Source of the DNA: Phycisphaerales bacterium
Lineage (GTDB): Bacteria; Planctomycetota; Phycisphaerae; Tepidisphaerales; Tepidisphaeraceae
Assembly (NCBI GenBank): GCA_025361735.1
Contig: JANYKD010000518.1
Coordinates: 1-41,917, forward strand
Length of the DNA stretch: 41,917 nt
Direction: 5' to 3'
Shown here: piece by piece, positions 33,049 to 39,692 of the stretch
How positions within the stretch are numbered: the stretch's first letter is position 1
How the letters are laid out: every line of letters begins with the position of its first letter
Translations under genes and position numbers: made by a program
The notes under the pieces: generated by a model
The model's database searches: none
Told to the model about the DNA's origin: nothing
The model's input: the letters and a program-made list of their open reading frames with translations, nothing else

Positions 33049-33924
33049 CTATTCAACGTTCTGGACCTGTTCCTTCATGCGGTCGATCGAGCCCTTGATC
33101 TCCACAATGTGCCGGGCGATCTCGCCGTCGTTGGACTTGCTGCCGATGGTGTTTGCCTCGCGGAGCATTTCCTGGGTGATGAAGTCCAGCTTGCGGCCGG
33201 CGTGCTCGCCCTGGCGGCACGCATGCTCGAAGGTATCCATGTGCGATGTCAGACGCTGGATCTCCTCGGAGATGTCGGCCCGTTCGGCAAACACCGCAAC
33301 CTCCTTCAGCAGATCCTGTTGTCCCACCTGCAATTCGGCCTTGCTGAGCAGGATGTTCACGCGCTGCACCAATCGCTTGTGATACTCGTCGATAACCGTC
33401 GGTGCCCGAAGCTTGATCTGCTCGAGTTCGCTGCGAATCACGCCCGAGTGCTTCATCAGGTCGGCGAACAGAGCCTCGCCCTCGCGGGCACGCATGGCAC
33501 TCAGTTTCACGATCGCCTGCGCGGTCAGTTCCCGCACCTTCGGGCCATGCTTGAGAAGTTCATCGCTTTCATCCCGCGGCTCCTGACACACTCCCGGCAG
33601 CGCCAGCAGGGCCGAGATGTTGATGTCAACACCATCGCTCTGCAGCACCTTGAGCTGGTCGATATAAGCCTGGAGCGCCGCCGTGTTGATGTGATAGGCG
33701 GCCTCGGCCGAGTCAGACCGCATCTTGAGCACGAACGTGATCGAGCCCCGTCCGAGCCGCTCGCGGAGGACTGTTTCCAGTTCCGGCTCGAGTCCCGAGA
33801 CGCGCTCAGGCAACTTGATGGTGGCCTTGAAATAGCGGTTGTTCAACGAGCGGATTTCGACGGAATAGTGGTTCCCGTTGTTCTCGCCGGTCGCGTCGCC
33901 GAAGCCGGTCATACTGACAATCAT
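33049..33924 (-). CDS. yicC: YicC-family endoribonuclease
   Basis: A 291-residue protein with the family hallmark start MIVSMTGFGDATGE and EIRSLNNRYFKATIKLPE. It continues with GRGSITFVLKM and ends with the DUF1732 signature (HAGRKLDFITQEMLREANTIGSKSNDGEIA then VEIKGSIDRMKEQVQNVE). YicC is a manganese-dependent RNA-degrading enzyme in E. coli and its relatives. ATG 33924 is used since GGGAG precedes it; a GTG two codons earlier is less likely. It lies upstream of gmk and 22 bases downstream of secG. Confidence 0.94.
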   Translation of the reverse strand: MIVSMTGFGDATGENNGNHYSVEIRSLNNRYFKATIKLPERVSGLEPELETVLRERLGRGSITFVLKMRSDSAEAAYHINTAALQAYIDQLKVLQSDGVDINISALLALPGVCQEPRDESDELLKHGPKVRELTAQAIVKLSAMRAREGEALFADLMKHSGVIRSELEQIKLRAPTVIDEYHKRLVQRVNILLSKAELQVGQQDLLKEVAVFAERADISEEIQRLTSHMDTFEHACRQGEHAGRKLDFITQEMLREANTIGSKSNDGEIARHIVEIKGSIDRMKEQVQNVE

Positions 33925-33946
33925 GAACACTCCCAGGGCGAAGGCT

Positions 33947-34189
33947 TCACCAACGGTTGGCCAGCAAATTGAGCACGACAGCGAGGATCACGAAGACGCC
34001 GAAGACGATGCTCGTCGCCCAGGTCAACACGTCGCCGGTCTTGGAACCGAACGCCGTGTTGGATCCGCCGCCGCCGAATGCCGACGCCAGCCCGCCACCA
34101 CGGCCCTTCTGGATCAGCACCAGCAGGATCATGAACAGACAGATGAAGATGAATATCGACATCAGGACGTAGAAAATGTAGTGAGACAT
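33947..34189 (-). CDS. secG: Preprotein translocase subunit SecG
   Basis: An 80-residue protein beginning MSHYIFYVLM (ATG 34187-34189; the open frame upstream is intergenic repeat and not coding). It has two membrane helices, the conserved LVLIQKGRGGGLASAFGGG loop and SNTAFGSKTGDVLTWATSIV. SecG joins SecY and SecE in the translocon and aids protein export. It sits between tpiA and yicC; secG next to tpiA is common in bacteria. Confidence 0.94.
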   Translation of the reverse strand: MSHYIFYVLMSIFIFICLFMILLVLIQKGRGGGLASAFGGGGSNTAFGSKTGDVLTWATSIVFGVFVILAVVLNLLANRW

Positions 34190-34212
34190 AATTGGTTTCC
34201 AGTTGATAGCGG

Positions 34213-34263
34213 ATAGTTGATAGTTGTTAGTTAAGAGGTCGCCGACTGGCAACTATCAACTAT
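34213..34263. repeat. AT-rich inverted repeat between tpiA and secG
   Basis: ATAGTTGATAGTTG (34213-34226) and CAACTATCAACTAT (34250-34263) are perfect 14-base arms around a 23-base loop. Partial copies of the GTTGATAG and CCATCAA units flank it. It is much richer in A/T than the genes on either side and is probably a dispersed intergenic repeat. Confidence 0.7.
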
Positions 34264-34281
34264 TAACCATCAACCATCAAC

Positions 34282-35028
34282 TCATTTTCCTGCATTCACG
34301 ATCGCCAGGAACTGATCGGCCTTCAGGGCTGCGCCACCGATGAGGCCGCCGTCGACGTCGGGCTGCGACATCAGGCCCTTGGCGTTGTCGGGCTTCATGC
34401 TGCCGCCGTACTGAATCCGCACGCGGGCGGCGTAGTCGGTGCTGAACATCCGGCCGAGTTCCGCGCGGATGAACGCATGCACTTCCTGGGCCTGCGCATC
34501 CGTCGCCGTCCGGCCGGTGCCGATGGCCCACACGGGCTCATACGCGACCACCAGCCGATCCGGATCATCCATCTTACTCGAAAGCTCGTGAAGCTGCGCC
34601 TTGCATACTTCCAGCGTCTTGTTCCCGTCGCGCTGTTCGAGTTTCTCGCCGATGCAGTGGACAAGAATCAGCCCGGCGCCATAGATTGCGTGGGCTTTCT
34701 TGGAGATCAACTCAGGTGATTCACCGATGACGTGGCGACGCTCGGAGTGGCCCGTCAGGCAGAACTTCACGCCCAGGTCCTTAAGCATATCCACGGAAAT
34801 CTCGCCCGTGAACGCACCGGGCTTCTCGAAGTACGCATCCTGTGCACCCAGCAGCACCTTCGAGCCGGCGATGGCCTGGCCAACCGCGTCGATGTACACG
34901 AACGGAACGGCCACGCCCGCCTGAACGCCATCCGGCGCGCCCTTGGCGACGCCCTTGGCCAGTTCCACGGCGACGGCCTTGGTGGTGTTCATCTTCCAGT
35001 TGCCAGCGATAAATTTGATCCGAGCCAT
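34282..35028 (-). CDS. tpiA: Triosephosphate isomerase
   Basis: A 248-residue glycolytic enzyme interconverting dihydroxyacetone phosphate and glyceraldehyde 3-phosphate. GNWKMN carries the catalytic Lys, CLTGHSERR the catalytic His, and AYEPVWAIGTGRTAT the catalytic Glu and the start of the flexible loop. QYGGSMKPDN and GGLIGGAALKAD form the phosphate-binding end. The length is standard. It is followed by secG. Confidence 0.97.
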   Translation of the reverse strand: MARIKFIAGNWKMNTTKAVAVELAKGVAKGAPDGVQAGVAVPFVYIDAVGQAIAGSKVLLGAQDAYFEKPGAFTGEISVDMLKDLGVKFCLTGHSERRHVIGESPELISKKAHAIYGAGLILVHCIGEKLEQRDGNKTLEVCKAQLHELSSKMDDPDRLVVAYEPVWAIGTGRTATDAQAQEVHAFIRAELGRMFSTDYAARVRIQYGGSMKPDNAKGLMSQPDVDGGLIGGAALKADQFLAIVNAGK

Positions 35029-35048
35029 AGGTCACTCATTCCTTATTT

Positions 35049-35121
35049 GTAGCACAGGCGTCTCGCCTGTGGTGCCGGTACTCCGGCACATCTCCTTCGT
35101 AGCACAGGCGTCCCGCCTGTG
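35049..35121. repeat. Two GTAGCAC-type REP units with a hairpin between
   Basis: Two 23-base units, GTAGCACAGGCG plus TCTCGCCTGTG (35049-35071) and the same with TCCCGCCTGTG (35099-35121), each fold on themselves. Between them GTGCCGG/CCGGCAC (35072-35089) forms another hairpin. They fill the gap between aroF and tpiA and are related to the element at 27363-27430. Confidence 0.75.
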
Positions 35122-35140
35122 ATTAATTTCATCCCGTTCC

Positions 35141-36172
35141 TTACACAAACTCTTTCCCGACCAGCGCCGCGATCTTCCGCAACTGCTCCATCAACCCGAC
35201 AAACGTCTCCGGCAGCAGCGCCTGCGGACCGTCGCACATCGCCTCGGAGGGGCAATAGTGTACCTCGATAATTGTTCCGTGCGCACCGGCCGCCATTCCG
35301 GCCGCCGCCATTGCCGGAACCCATTCTCGCTTACCGCAGCAGTGCGACGGGTCGACGATGATGGGCAGATGCGACCACTGTCGCACGACGGGGATCGAGG
35401 TCAGATCCAGCGAGTAGCGTGCCGAGTCTTCAAATGTCTTGATGCCGCGCTCGCAGAGGATCACGTTGCGGTTGCCCTGCGAGAGCACATATTCCGCGGA
35501 CAGCAGCCAGTCCTTCACCGTCGCCGCGAGCCCGCGCTTGAGTAGTACGGCCCGGCGGGTCTTGCCAACCTCGCGCAGGAGGTCGAAATTCTGCATGTTC
35601 CGCGCGCCGATCTGGAAGCAGTCCACATACTGTTCCATGGTCTCGACCTGGCGGGTGTCCATCACCTCGACGCAAATCGGCATGCCCAGTTCGTCGCCAC
35701 ACTCGCGCATCCATTTCAATGCCGGCTCGCCATGTCCCTGAAACGAATACGGGCTGGTCCGCGGCTTGTAGACGCCGCCTCGCAGGATCGTCGCCCCGGC
35801 GTTGCGAACATGGCCGGCGATGGTCCGCAGCATCTCGCGATTCTCCACCGCACACGGCCCGGCCATGGAAACGGCGTGTTTGCCGCCCACTTTGACCACG
35901 GGCACGCTGCCGCCGCCAATTTCGACGACTGAGTCATCCTCATGAAACTCGCGGCTGGCGAGTTTGTACGGCTTCATGATCTCGAAGACCTTCTCGACGC
36001 CATCCAGCGACAGAAGGTGCGCCTGATCGATCTTGGCCTCTTCTCCAACAGCCCCGATGACCGTGCGGAATTCCCCGCGAGACAGATGCGGCGTACCGCC
36101 CATCCGCTGGATTTCCGCCATCACCCGATCGATGGTCGGCTGCGGGACATGGGGATTCATTACCACGATCAC
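35141..36172 (-). CDS. aroF: 3-deoxy-7-phosphoheptulonate synthase (DAHP synthase)
   Basis: A 343-residue class I-beta DAHP synthase condensing phosphoenolpyruvate and erythrose 4-phosphate, the first shikimate-pathway step. Residues 1-70 form a ferredoxin-like regulatory domain (MIVVMNPHVPQPTIDRVMAE). The barrel shows SMAGPCAVEN, LRGGVYKPRTSPYSFQG, QIGARNMQNF, LLKRGLAAT and IVDPSHCCGKREWV with metal-binding Cys/His. The start is GTG 36172 after AAGGAG. The N-terminal domain usually confers feedback inhibition by an aromatic amino acid or later pathway compound. Confidence 0.96.
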   Translation of the reverse strand: MIVVMNPHVPQPTIDRVMAEIQRMGGTPHLSRGEFRTVIGAVGEEAKIDQAHLLSLDGVEKVFEIMKPYKLASREFHEDDSVVEIGGGSVPVVKVGGKHAVSMAGPCAVENREMLRTIAGHVRNAGATILRGGVYKPRTSPYSFQGHGEPALKWMRECGDELGMPICVEVMDTRQVETMEQYVDCFQIGARNMQNFDLLREVGKTRRAVLLKRGLAATVKDWLLSAEYVLSQGNRNVILCERGIKTFEDSARYSLDLTSIPVVRQWSHLPIIVDPSHCCGKREWVPAMAAAGMAAGAHGTIIEVHYCPSEAMCDGPQALLPETFVGLMEQLRKIAALVGKEFV

Positions 36173-36254
36173 GAATATCTCCTTGCGAATTCACAAGTTG
36201 CAGACTCCCATGCCAGCCACGCTCAATCGGACGGAGCAGGGGAAAGACCGGCAT

Positions 36255-36281
36255 ATTATGGTAAGGGTCGGGTTTGCTCAA
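36255..36281 (-). promoter_or_regulatory. Weak candidate promoter of aroF
   Basis: On the minus strand TTGAGC (36276-36281) precedes CATAAT (36255-36260) with a 15-base spacer. It lies in the 229-base gap between the ThiF-type gene and aroF, in which I see no gene. Spacing is short, so confidence is low. Confidence 0.3.
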
Positions 36282-36401
36282 GATCGCGGGGCGGTGAATG
36301 TTAGAACGCGCGTGCTCGTGGAGTTGCCGTCACCGCGGTCTCTATCCGCGATGACCGGTCGCGGCTGCCAGCACGTGGCTTGAAGGAAAACACAGCAGCC
36401 C

Positions 36402-37439
36402 TCACGCACCGAAATACCTCGCCACAATCGATCGGGCGCGGGAAGTATCTGAGGTGCCTTGCACGATGATCCGGCCATCGGGGAAAACGGTCAGACTCCA
36501 GCCCGGAGGCTCGACAAGATCGCACTGGAGGAAATACGCGCGGCGACGGAGAGTGCCGACTACGGAAAGCTTTGCGGCGATGGCATCCATGTCGATCGGA
36601 GTGGGTGCGGGGCGAACTTGTACAGCATTTCGGCCGCAGAGACTGACCTCGCCGCCGGGGGTGTTGAGGAAGACGAAATCACGCCGGGCGCAGCAGGGAC
36701 AGTCGGACGATTTGGCGTCAACTAGATCCAGTTGATGGAAGCGACCGGTGGCCAGGTCGAACGTCAGAAGCTGCGGGGAGATGTCGGCTGCTCTGCCAAC
36801 GAGAATCTTCAGAGCGAGCGTGACCTGATACGACGCCGCGATGGCGATAGTCGGAGCAAGGACCCCAGCCGTGTCGCACGTGGCCAGTTGGCCGGGTTGC
36901 GGCGCATCGCGGAACAGACAGCGGAGGCAAGCGCGGCCAGGGAGCACAGCCATCGCGCGGCCCTCGGTGGCAACAGCGGCCCCGTAGACCCAGGGGATGC
37001 CATCGCGGACGGCGAAGTCGTTGATGAGGTAACGAGTCTCGGCATTGTCGGTGCCGTCGAGGATGACATCGGGCTTCTGGCCGGAAAAGTCGGCGAGGCG
37101 TTCGATATTACCGGAGTGGATATCGACGACATGCGGATCAATGACGACCTGGCTGTTGACCTGCCCAAGACGCCGCGCGGCGGCGATAGCCTTGGGAAGC
37201 TGGCCGGCGACATCGGATTCGTCGAAGAGTGTCTGCCGCTGGAGGTTCGTGGTCTCGACGATGTCGCGGTCGGCGATGCGCAGTGTGCCAACGCCGGCGC
37301 GGACGAGTTGATCGGCGATCACGCAGCCGAGCGCACCGCAACCGATGACCAGGACGCGCGAGGCGGCCACGCGTTGCTGGCCGGCCGGGCCGATCCAGGG
37401 GATGAGCGTTTGACGGTGATAGCGGAGGTTGGGGTCCAT
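36402..37439 (-). CDS. ThiF/MoeB-family adenylyltransferase
   Basis: A 345-residue E1-like enzyme. The nucleotide-binding motif VLVIGCGALGCVIADQLVRAG, then RDIVETTNLQRQTLF and DVILDGTDNAETRYLIND are diagnostic. The zinc cysteines appear as CLRC and CPCC, and the catalytic Cys lies in LATCDTAGVLAP. Such enzymes adenylate the C-terminal glycine of ThiS or MoaD for sulfur transfer. About 75 residues follow the zinc site (SLCGRNAVQVRPAPTPIDMD...) in place of the rhodanese domain of some homologues. Whether it serves thiamine or molybdopterin synthesis is not decided here, since no thiS or moaD is nearby. Confidence 0.88.
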   Translation of the reverse strand: MDPNLRYHRQTLIPWIGPAGQQRVAASRVLVIGCGALGCVIADQLVRAGVGTLRIADRDIVETTNLQRQTLFDESDVAGQLPKAIAAARRLGQVNSQVVIDPHVVDIHSGNIERLADFSGQKPDVILDGTDNAETRYLINDFAVRDGIPWVYGAAVATEGRAMAVLPGRACLRCLFRDAPQPGQLATCDTAGVLAPTIAIAASYQVTLALKILVGRAADISPQLLTFDLATGRFHQLDLVDAKSSDCPCCARRDFVFLNTPGGEVSLCGRNAVQVRPAPTPIDMDAIAAKLSVVGTLRRRAYFLQCDLVEPPGWSLTVFPDGRIIVQGTSDTSRARSIVARYFGA

Positions 37440-37488
37440 AGGAAAACAGAGCGAGTGCGTATACTATAGCGGGTTAACAGAGGAGCAC

Positions 37489-37899
37489 ATGCCCGTCGAA
37501 ACAAAAGAGATTATGGAAATGGCCGAGAAGCTGGGACAGATTGTTGGACAGCATCCGGCGGTCGAGAAATACCGGCAGGCGCAGAAGTCGCTGGCCGAGG
37601 ATGCGGACGCAAACCGGCTGGTGAACACGTTCAACCGGCAGTTGATGCAGCTTGCGCAGCAGGAAGAGTCCGGGATGCCGGTTTCCGATGCACAGCGTAT
37701 GCAACTTGAGGGACTTCAGTCGCAACTCGCCTCGCACCTGAAGGTCAAGGCGATGAACCTGGCCCAGGTGGAATTTGTGAACATCATGCGGCAGATCAGC
37801 GACAACATCCGCAAGCATGTCCATGAGGCGGCACCCGGCGCGCCAGCCGCCGGCCACCAGCAGCCCGAACAGCCGGGTGGGCCAAAGATGGTGTTTTGA
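37489..37899 (+). CDS. YlbF-family protein
   Basis: The ATG at 37489 follows AGAGGAGCAC; the longer open frame has no support. The 136-residue protein is almost entirely helical: EIMEMAEKLGQIVGQHPAVE, QAQKSLAEDADANRLVNTFN and KVKAMNLAQVEFVNIMRQIS match the Com_YlbF pattern of a helical hairpin. Family members act in regulatory complexes such as the Bacillus YlbF-YmcA-YaaT RNA-maturation complex; the role in this lineage is unknown. The tail (about 115-136) is Pro/Gln rich. It diverges from the ThiF-type gene with a 49-base gap. Confidence 0.82.
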   Translation: MPVETKEIMEMAEKLGQIVGQHPAVEKYRQAQKSLAEDADANRLVNTFNRQLMQLAQQEESGMPVSDAQRMQLEGLQSQLASHLKVKAMNLAQVEFVNIMRQISDNIRKHVHEAAPGAPAAGHQQPEQPGGPKMVF

Positions 37900-37990
37900 G
37901 GATTGAGATTCGAGATTTCAAATTTGGAATTTCAGATTTGAAATTTGCGATCTCAGATTTGAAATTTGTGATTTGAAATCTCAAATTCGG
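37900..37990. repeat. A/T-rich short tandem repeats (GATTTGAAATTT units)
   Basis: TCAGATTTGAAATTTG occurs twice with a 21-base period (37932-37947 and 37953-37968), with degenerate copies on both sides and mixed direct and inverted polarity. The block fills the whole gap between ylbF and the EVE gene and differs sharply in composition from both. Confidence 0.75.
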
Positions 37991-38000
37991 ATGTCCAGCA

Positions 38001-38411
38001 ATGGCTTACTGGCTTCTCAAGACCGAGCCTTCCGTCTACGCCTGGGACGATCTAGTTCGGGACAAGAAGACGGTCTGGGATGGGGTTGCCAACGCGCTGG
38101 CGCTGAAGCACATCCGCACGATGAAGAAGGGTGATCAGGCGCTGATCTACCACACGGGCGATGAGCGACGGGCCATGGGTGTGGCCGAGGTCATGTCCGC
38201 ACCGTATGCGGATCCCAAGGCCTCTGATGAAAAACTGGTGGTCGTGGATTTGAAACCGTGTAAGAAACTGGCCAAGTCCGTGTCCCTTGAGGCAATCAAG
38301 GCCGACCCCAGTTTCGCAGGGTGGGATTTGCCCCGGATCGGGCGACTGAGTGTTGTTCCTGTTCCGGAGAAGATGTGGAAACGGATCGAGGAACTCGCAA
38401 ACAAGGAGTAA
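38001..38411 (+). CDS. EVE-domain protein
   Basis: A 136-residue protein consisting of one EVE (PUA-like) domain: AYWLLKTEPSVYAWDDLVRD at the start, KTVWDGVANALALKHIRTMK, GDQALIYHTGDERRAMGVAE and the closing LSVVPVPEKMWKRIEEL. EVE domains bind modified bases in RNA or DNA. Length is normal. No restriction or modification genes are next to it; it is followed two bases later by the PH-domain gene, so the pair is probably cotranscribed. Confidence 0.92.
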   Translation: MAYWLLKTEPSVYAWDDLVRDKKTVWDGVANALALKHIRTMKKGDQALIYHTGDERRAMGVAEVMSAPYADPKASDEKLVVVDLKPCKKLAKSVSLEAIKADPSFAGWDLPRIGRLSVVPVPEKMWKRIEELANKE

Positions 38412-38413
38412 CT

Positions 38414-39022
38414 ATGACGCAGGAGAATCCTCAACAACCGGTAACCGTTACGCCACCGCCCACCGGAGAAGGGCCTCACAAGCCCGCTAACGACAATGAA
38501 GAGGTGTATTTCGAAGGTTCCCCCTTGCTGCGGGCGGAGCTTGGCAATGCGAGCATTCATGTGCTGGTCGCCATCATCCTGGCGGCCATACCGTTCCTGT
38601 TGAAGAAGCCCTGGCCCGGCGAACCCCGGTGGATGTTCCCGTTGTTCATTCTCATGGGCCTGGGCGTGATCGGCTGGCCCATCATGATGGTGCGCACGGT
38701 GCGATTCCGGGTCAGCAACTACCGAATCGATTTCGAACGAGGCCTGCTCAGCAAACACATCGACACACTGGAACTCTGGCATGTCGAGGACATCCGTTTC
38801 GACCAGTCACTGATGGACCGGATGCTCAACGTGGGCAACATCACGATCCTCTCGCACGATGACACGACTCCGAAGCTGGTCATGAACGGCCTGCCAAACC
38901 CGCGGCCACTCTTCGAGGCGCTCAAGCAACGTGTGATCGCCGTGAAACGGCAACGGGGCGTGATTAAGATGGACACGGGCGGCATGGGCGACATGGTGGA
39001 CGGCGGACAACACAGCGGATGA
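38414..39022 (+). CDS. Membrane protein with bacterial PH (bPH2) domain
   Basis: The ATG at 38414 follows AAGGAG. The 202-residue protein has a Pro-rich cytosolic start, two membrane helices (about 52-68 and 78-96), then a YdbS/bPH2-type domain: VRTVRFRVSNYRIDFERGLL, LELWHVEDIRFDQSLMDRML and VGNITILSHDDTTPKLVMNG. Such proteins are widespread and mostly uncharacterised. The Gly/Met-rich tail shows no further domain. It converges with the DUF3467 gene across a 228-base region of repeats and a terminator. Confidence 0.88.
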   Translation: MTQENPQQPVTVTPPPTGEGPHKPANDNEEVYFEGSPLLRAELGNASIHVLVAIILAAIPFLLKKPWPGEPRWMFPLFILMGLGVIGWPIMMVRTVRFRVSNYRIDFERGLLSKHIDTLELWHVEDIRFDQSLMDRMLNVGNITILSHDDTTPKLVMNGLPNPRPLFEALKQRVIAVKRQRGVIKMDTGGMGDMVDGGQHSG

Positions 39023-39031
39023 AGGGAAATC

Positions 39032-39159
39032 CGAAACTCGAAATCCGAATTCCGAATGAAGTCCGAATGACCAAGGACGAACATCCCCCATTGGCCTCAG
39101 GGCGCGCCAGGAGTATTTGGTCATTGGATATTCGGATTTGATTCGTCATTCGAGTTTCG
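39032..39159. repeat. Imperfect long inverted repeat with TCCGAAT units
   Basis: The left arm (39032-39074) and right arm (39117-39159) are imperfectly complementary over about 43 bases. They are themselves built of CGAAAT/TCCGAAT/GAATGAC units, and the outermost CGAAACTCG/CGAGTTTCG and innermost TGACCAA/TTGGTCA parts match perfectly. It is a probable dispersed element between convergent genes. Confidence 0.65.
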
Positions 39160-39190
39160 GGTTTCGTCATTCCATCGCAGCGCAGACAAA

Positions 39191-39223
39191 CGGGCGCGGG
39201 AATCGAACAGATTCCCGCGCCCG
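39191..39223 (-). terminator. Terminator downstream of the DUF3467 gene
   Basis: CGGGCGCGGGAATC and GATTCCCGCGCCCG form a perfect 14-base-pair stem with a five-base loop. On the minus strand it is followed by TTTGTCTG. It lies 27 bases past the stop of the DUF3467 gene. Confidence 0.75.
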
Positions 39224-39250
39224 ACTTCTATATACGATGTAACGATCGCT

Positions 39251-39574
39251 CTAGCGGCGCTGGCCAGGCTGCACCTGGATTTCGCCGAACTGCTGCTCGT
39301 AGCGCTTGATGAGCTGACTGAGGGCATTGGCGAGGCGCTTGGTCGTGGGATAGCTCATGATCACGCGGTCGACGACCTTGAGCATGATCTGGGGCTGCCC
39401 CTGCTGATTGGGCTGGGCGACCTGGATGCCGAAGTCCACGAAGACTTCCTCGGCCGTCTGGTGAATGCGGGGCAGGTTGCTGTAGGTGGTCTTCAATTCG
39501 CGTTCGTCCACGAAGACCTGGATGTTCTGCTGGCCTTCAGCCGCCGGCGCCGCCTGGGTGATTTCTTCTGCCAT
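39251..39574 (-). CDS. DUF3467 protein
   Basis: The ATG at 39572-39574 follows GGAAGG; the longer open frame upstream overlaps the promoter. The 107-residue product matches DUF3467: TYSNLPRIHQTAEEVFVDFG, then ILKVVDRVIMSYPTTKRLANAL-like strands (here MLKVVDRVIMSYPTTK) and a C-terminal helix ALSQLIKRYEQQFGEIQ. No function is established for the family. The gene is flanked by a promoter and a strong terminator, so it is a single-gene unit. Confidence 0.88.
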   Translation of the reverse strand: MAEEITQAAPAAEGQQNIQVFVDERELKTTYSNLPRIHQTAEEVFVDFGIQVAQPNQQGQPQIMLKVVDRVIMSYPTTKRLANALSQLIKRYEQQFGEIQVQPGQRR

Positions 39575-39613
39575 GTCGTTTACCTTCCTTTTTTGAAAAA
39601 CAGGTTCGGAGGA

Positions 39614-39642
39614 ATTATGCACCAAATCGGCCATTTGTCCAA
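39614..39642 (-). promoter_or_regulatory. Promoter of the DUF3467 gene
   Basis: On the minus strand TTGGAC (39637-39642) is followed after exactly 17 bases by CATAAT (39614-39619). The start codon is 40 bases further on. Confidence 0.55.
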
Positions 39643-39692
39643 CCAGTCAATCAAAGTTCGACGAAATCGCAACGTCTGGATAAGCTTGGAGC

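Noticed and set aside
37796-37984. 62-residue minus-strand frame overlapping the end of ylbF
   Set aside because: It is the translation of tandem A/T-rich repeats (repeated NFKSEI-like units), not a gene.
34282-39022. Genomic island or prophage
   Set aside because: No integrase, tRNA, attachment site or phage gene is visible; the genes are standard housekeeping types separated by repeats.
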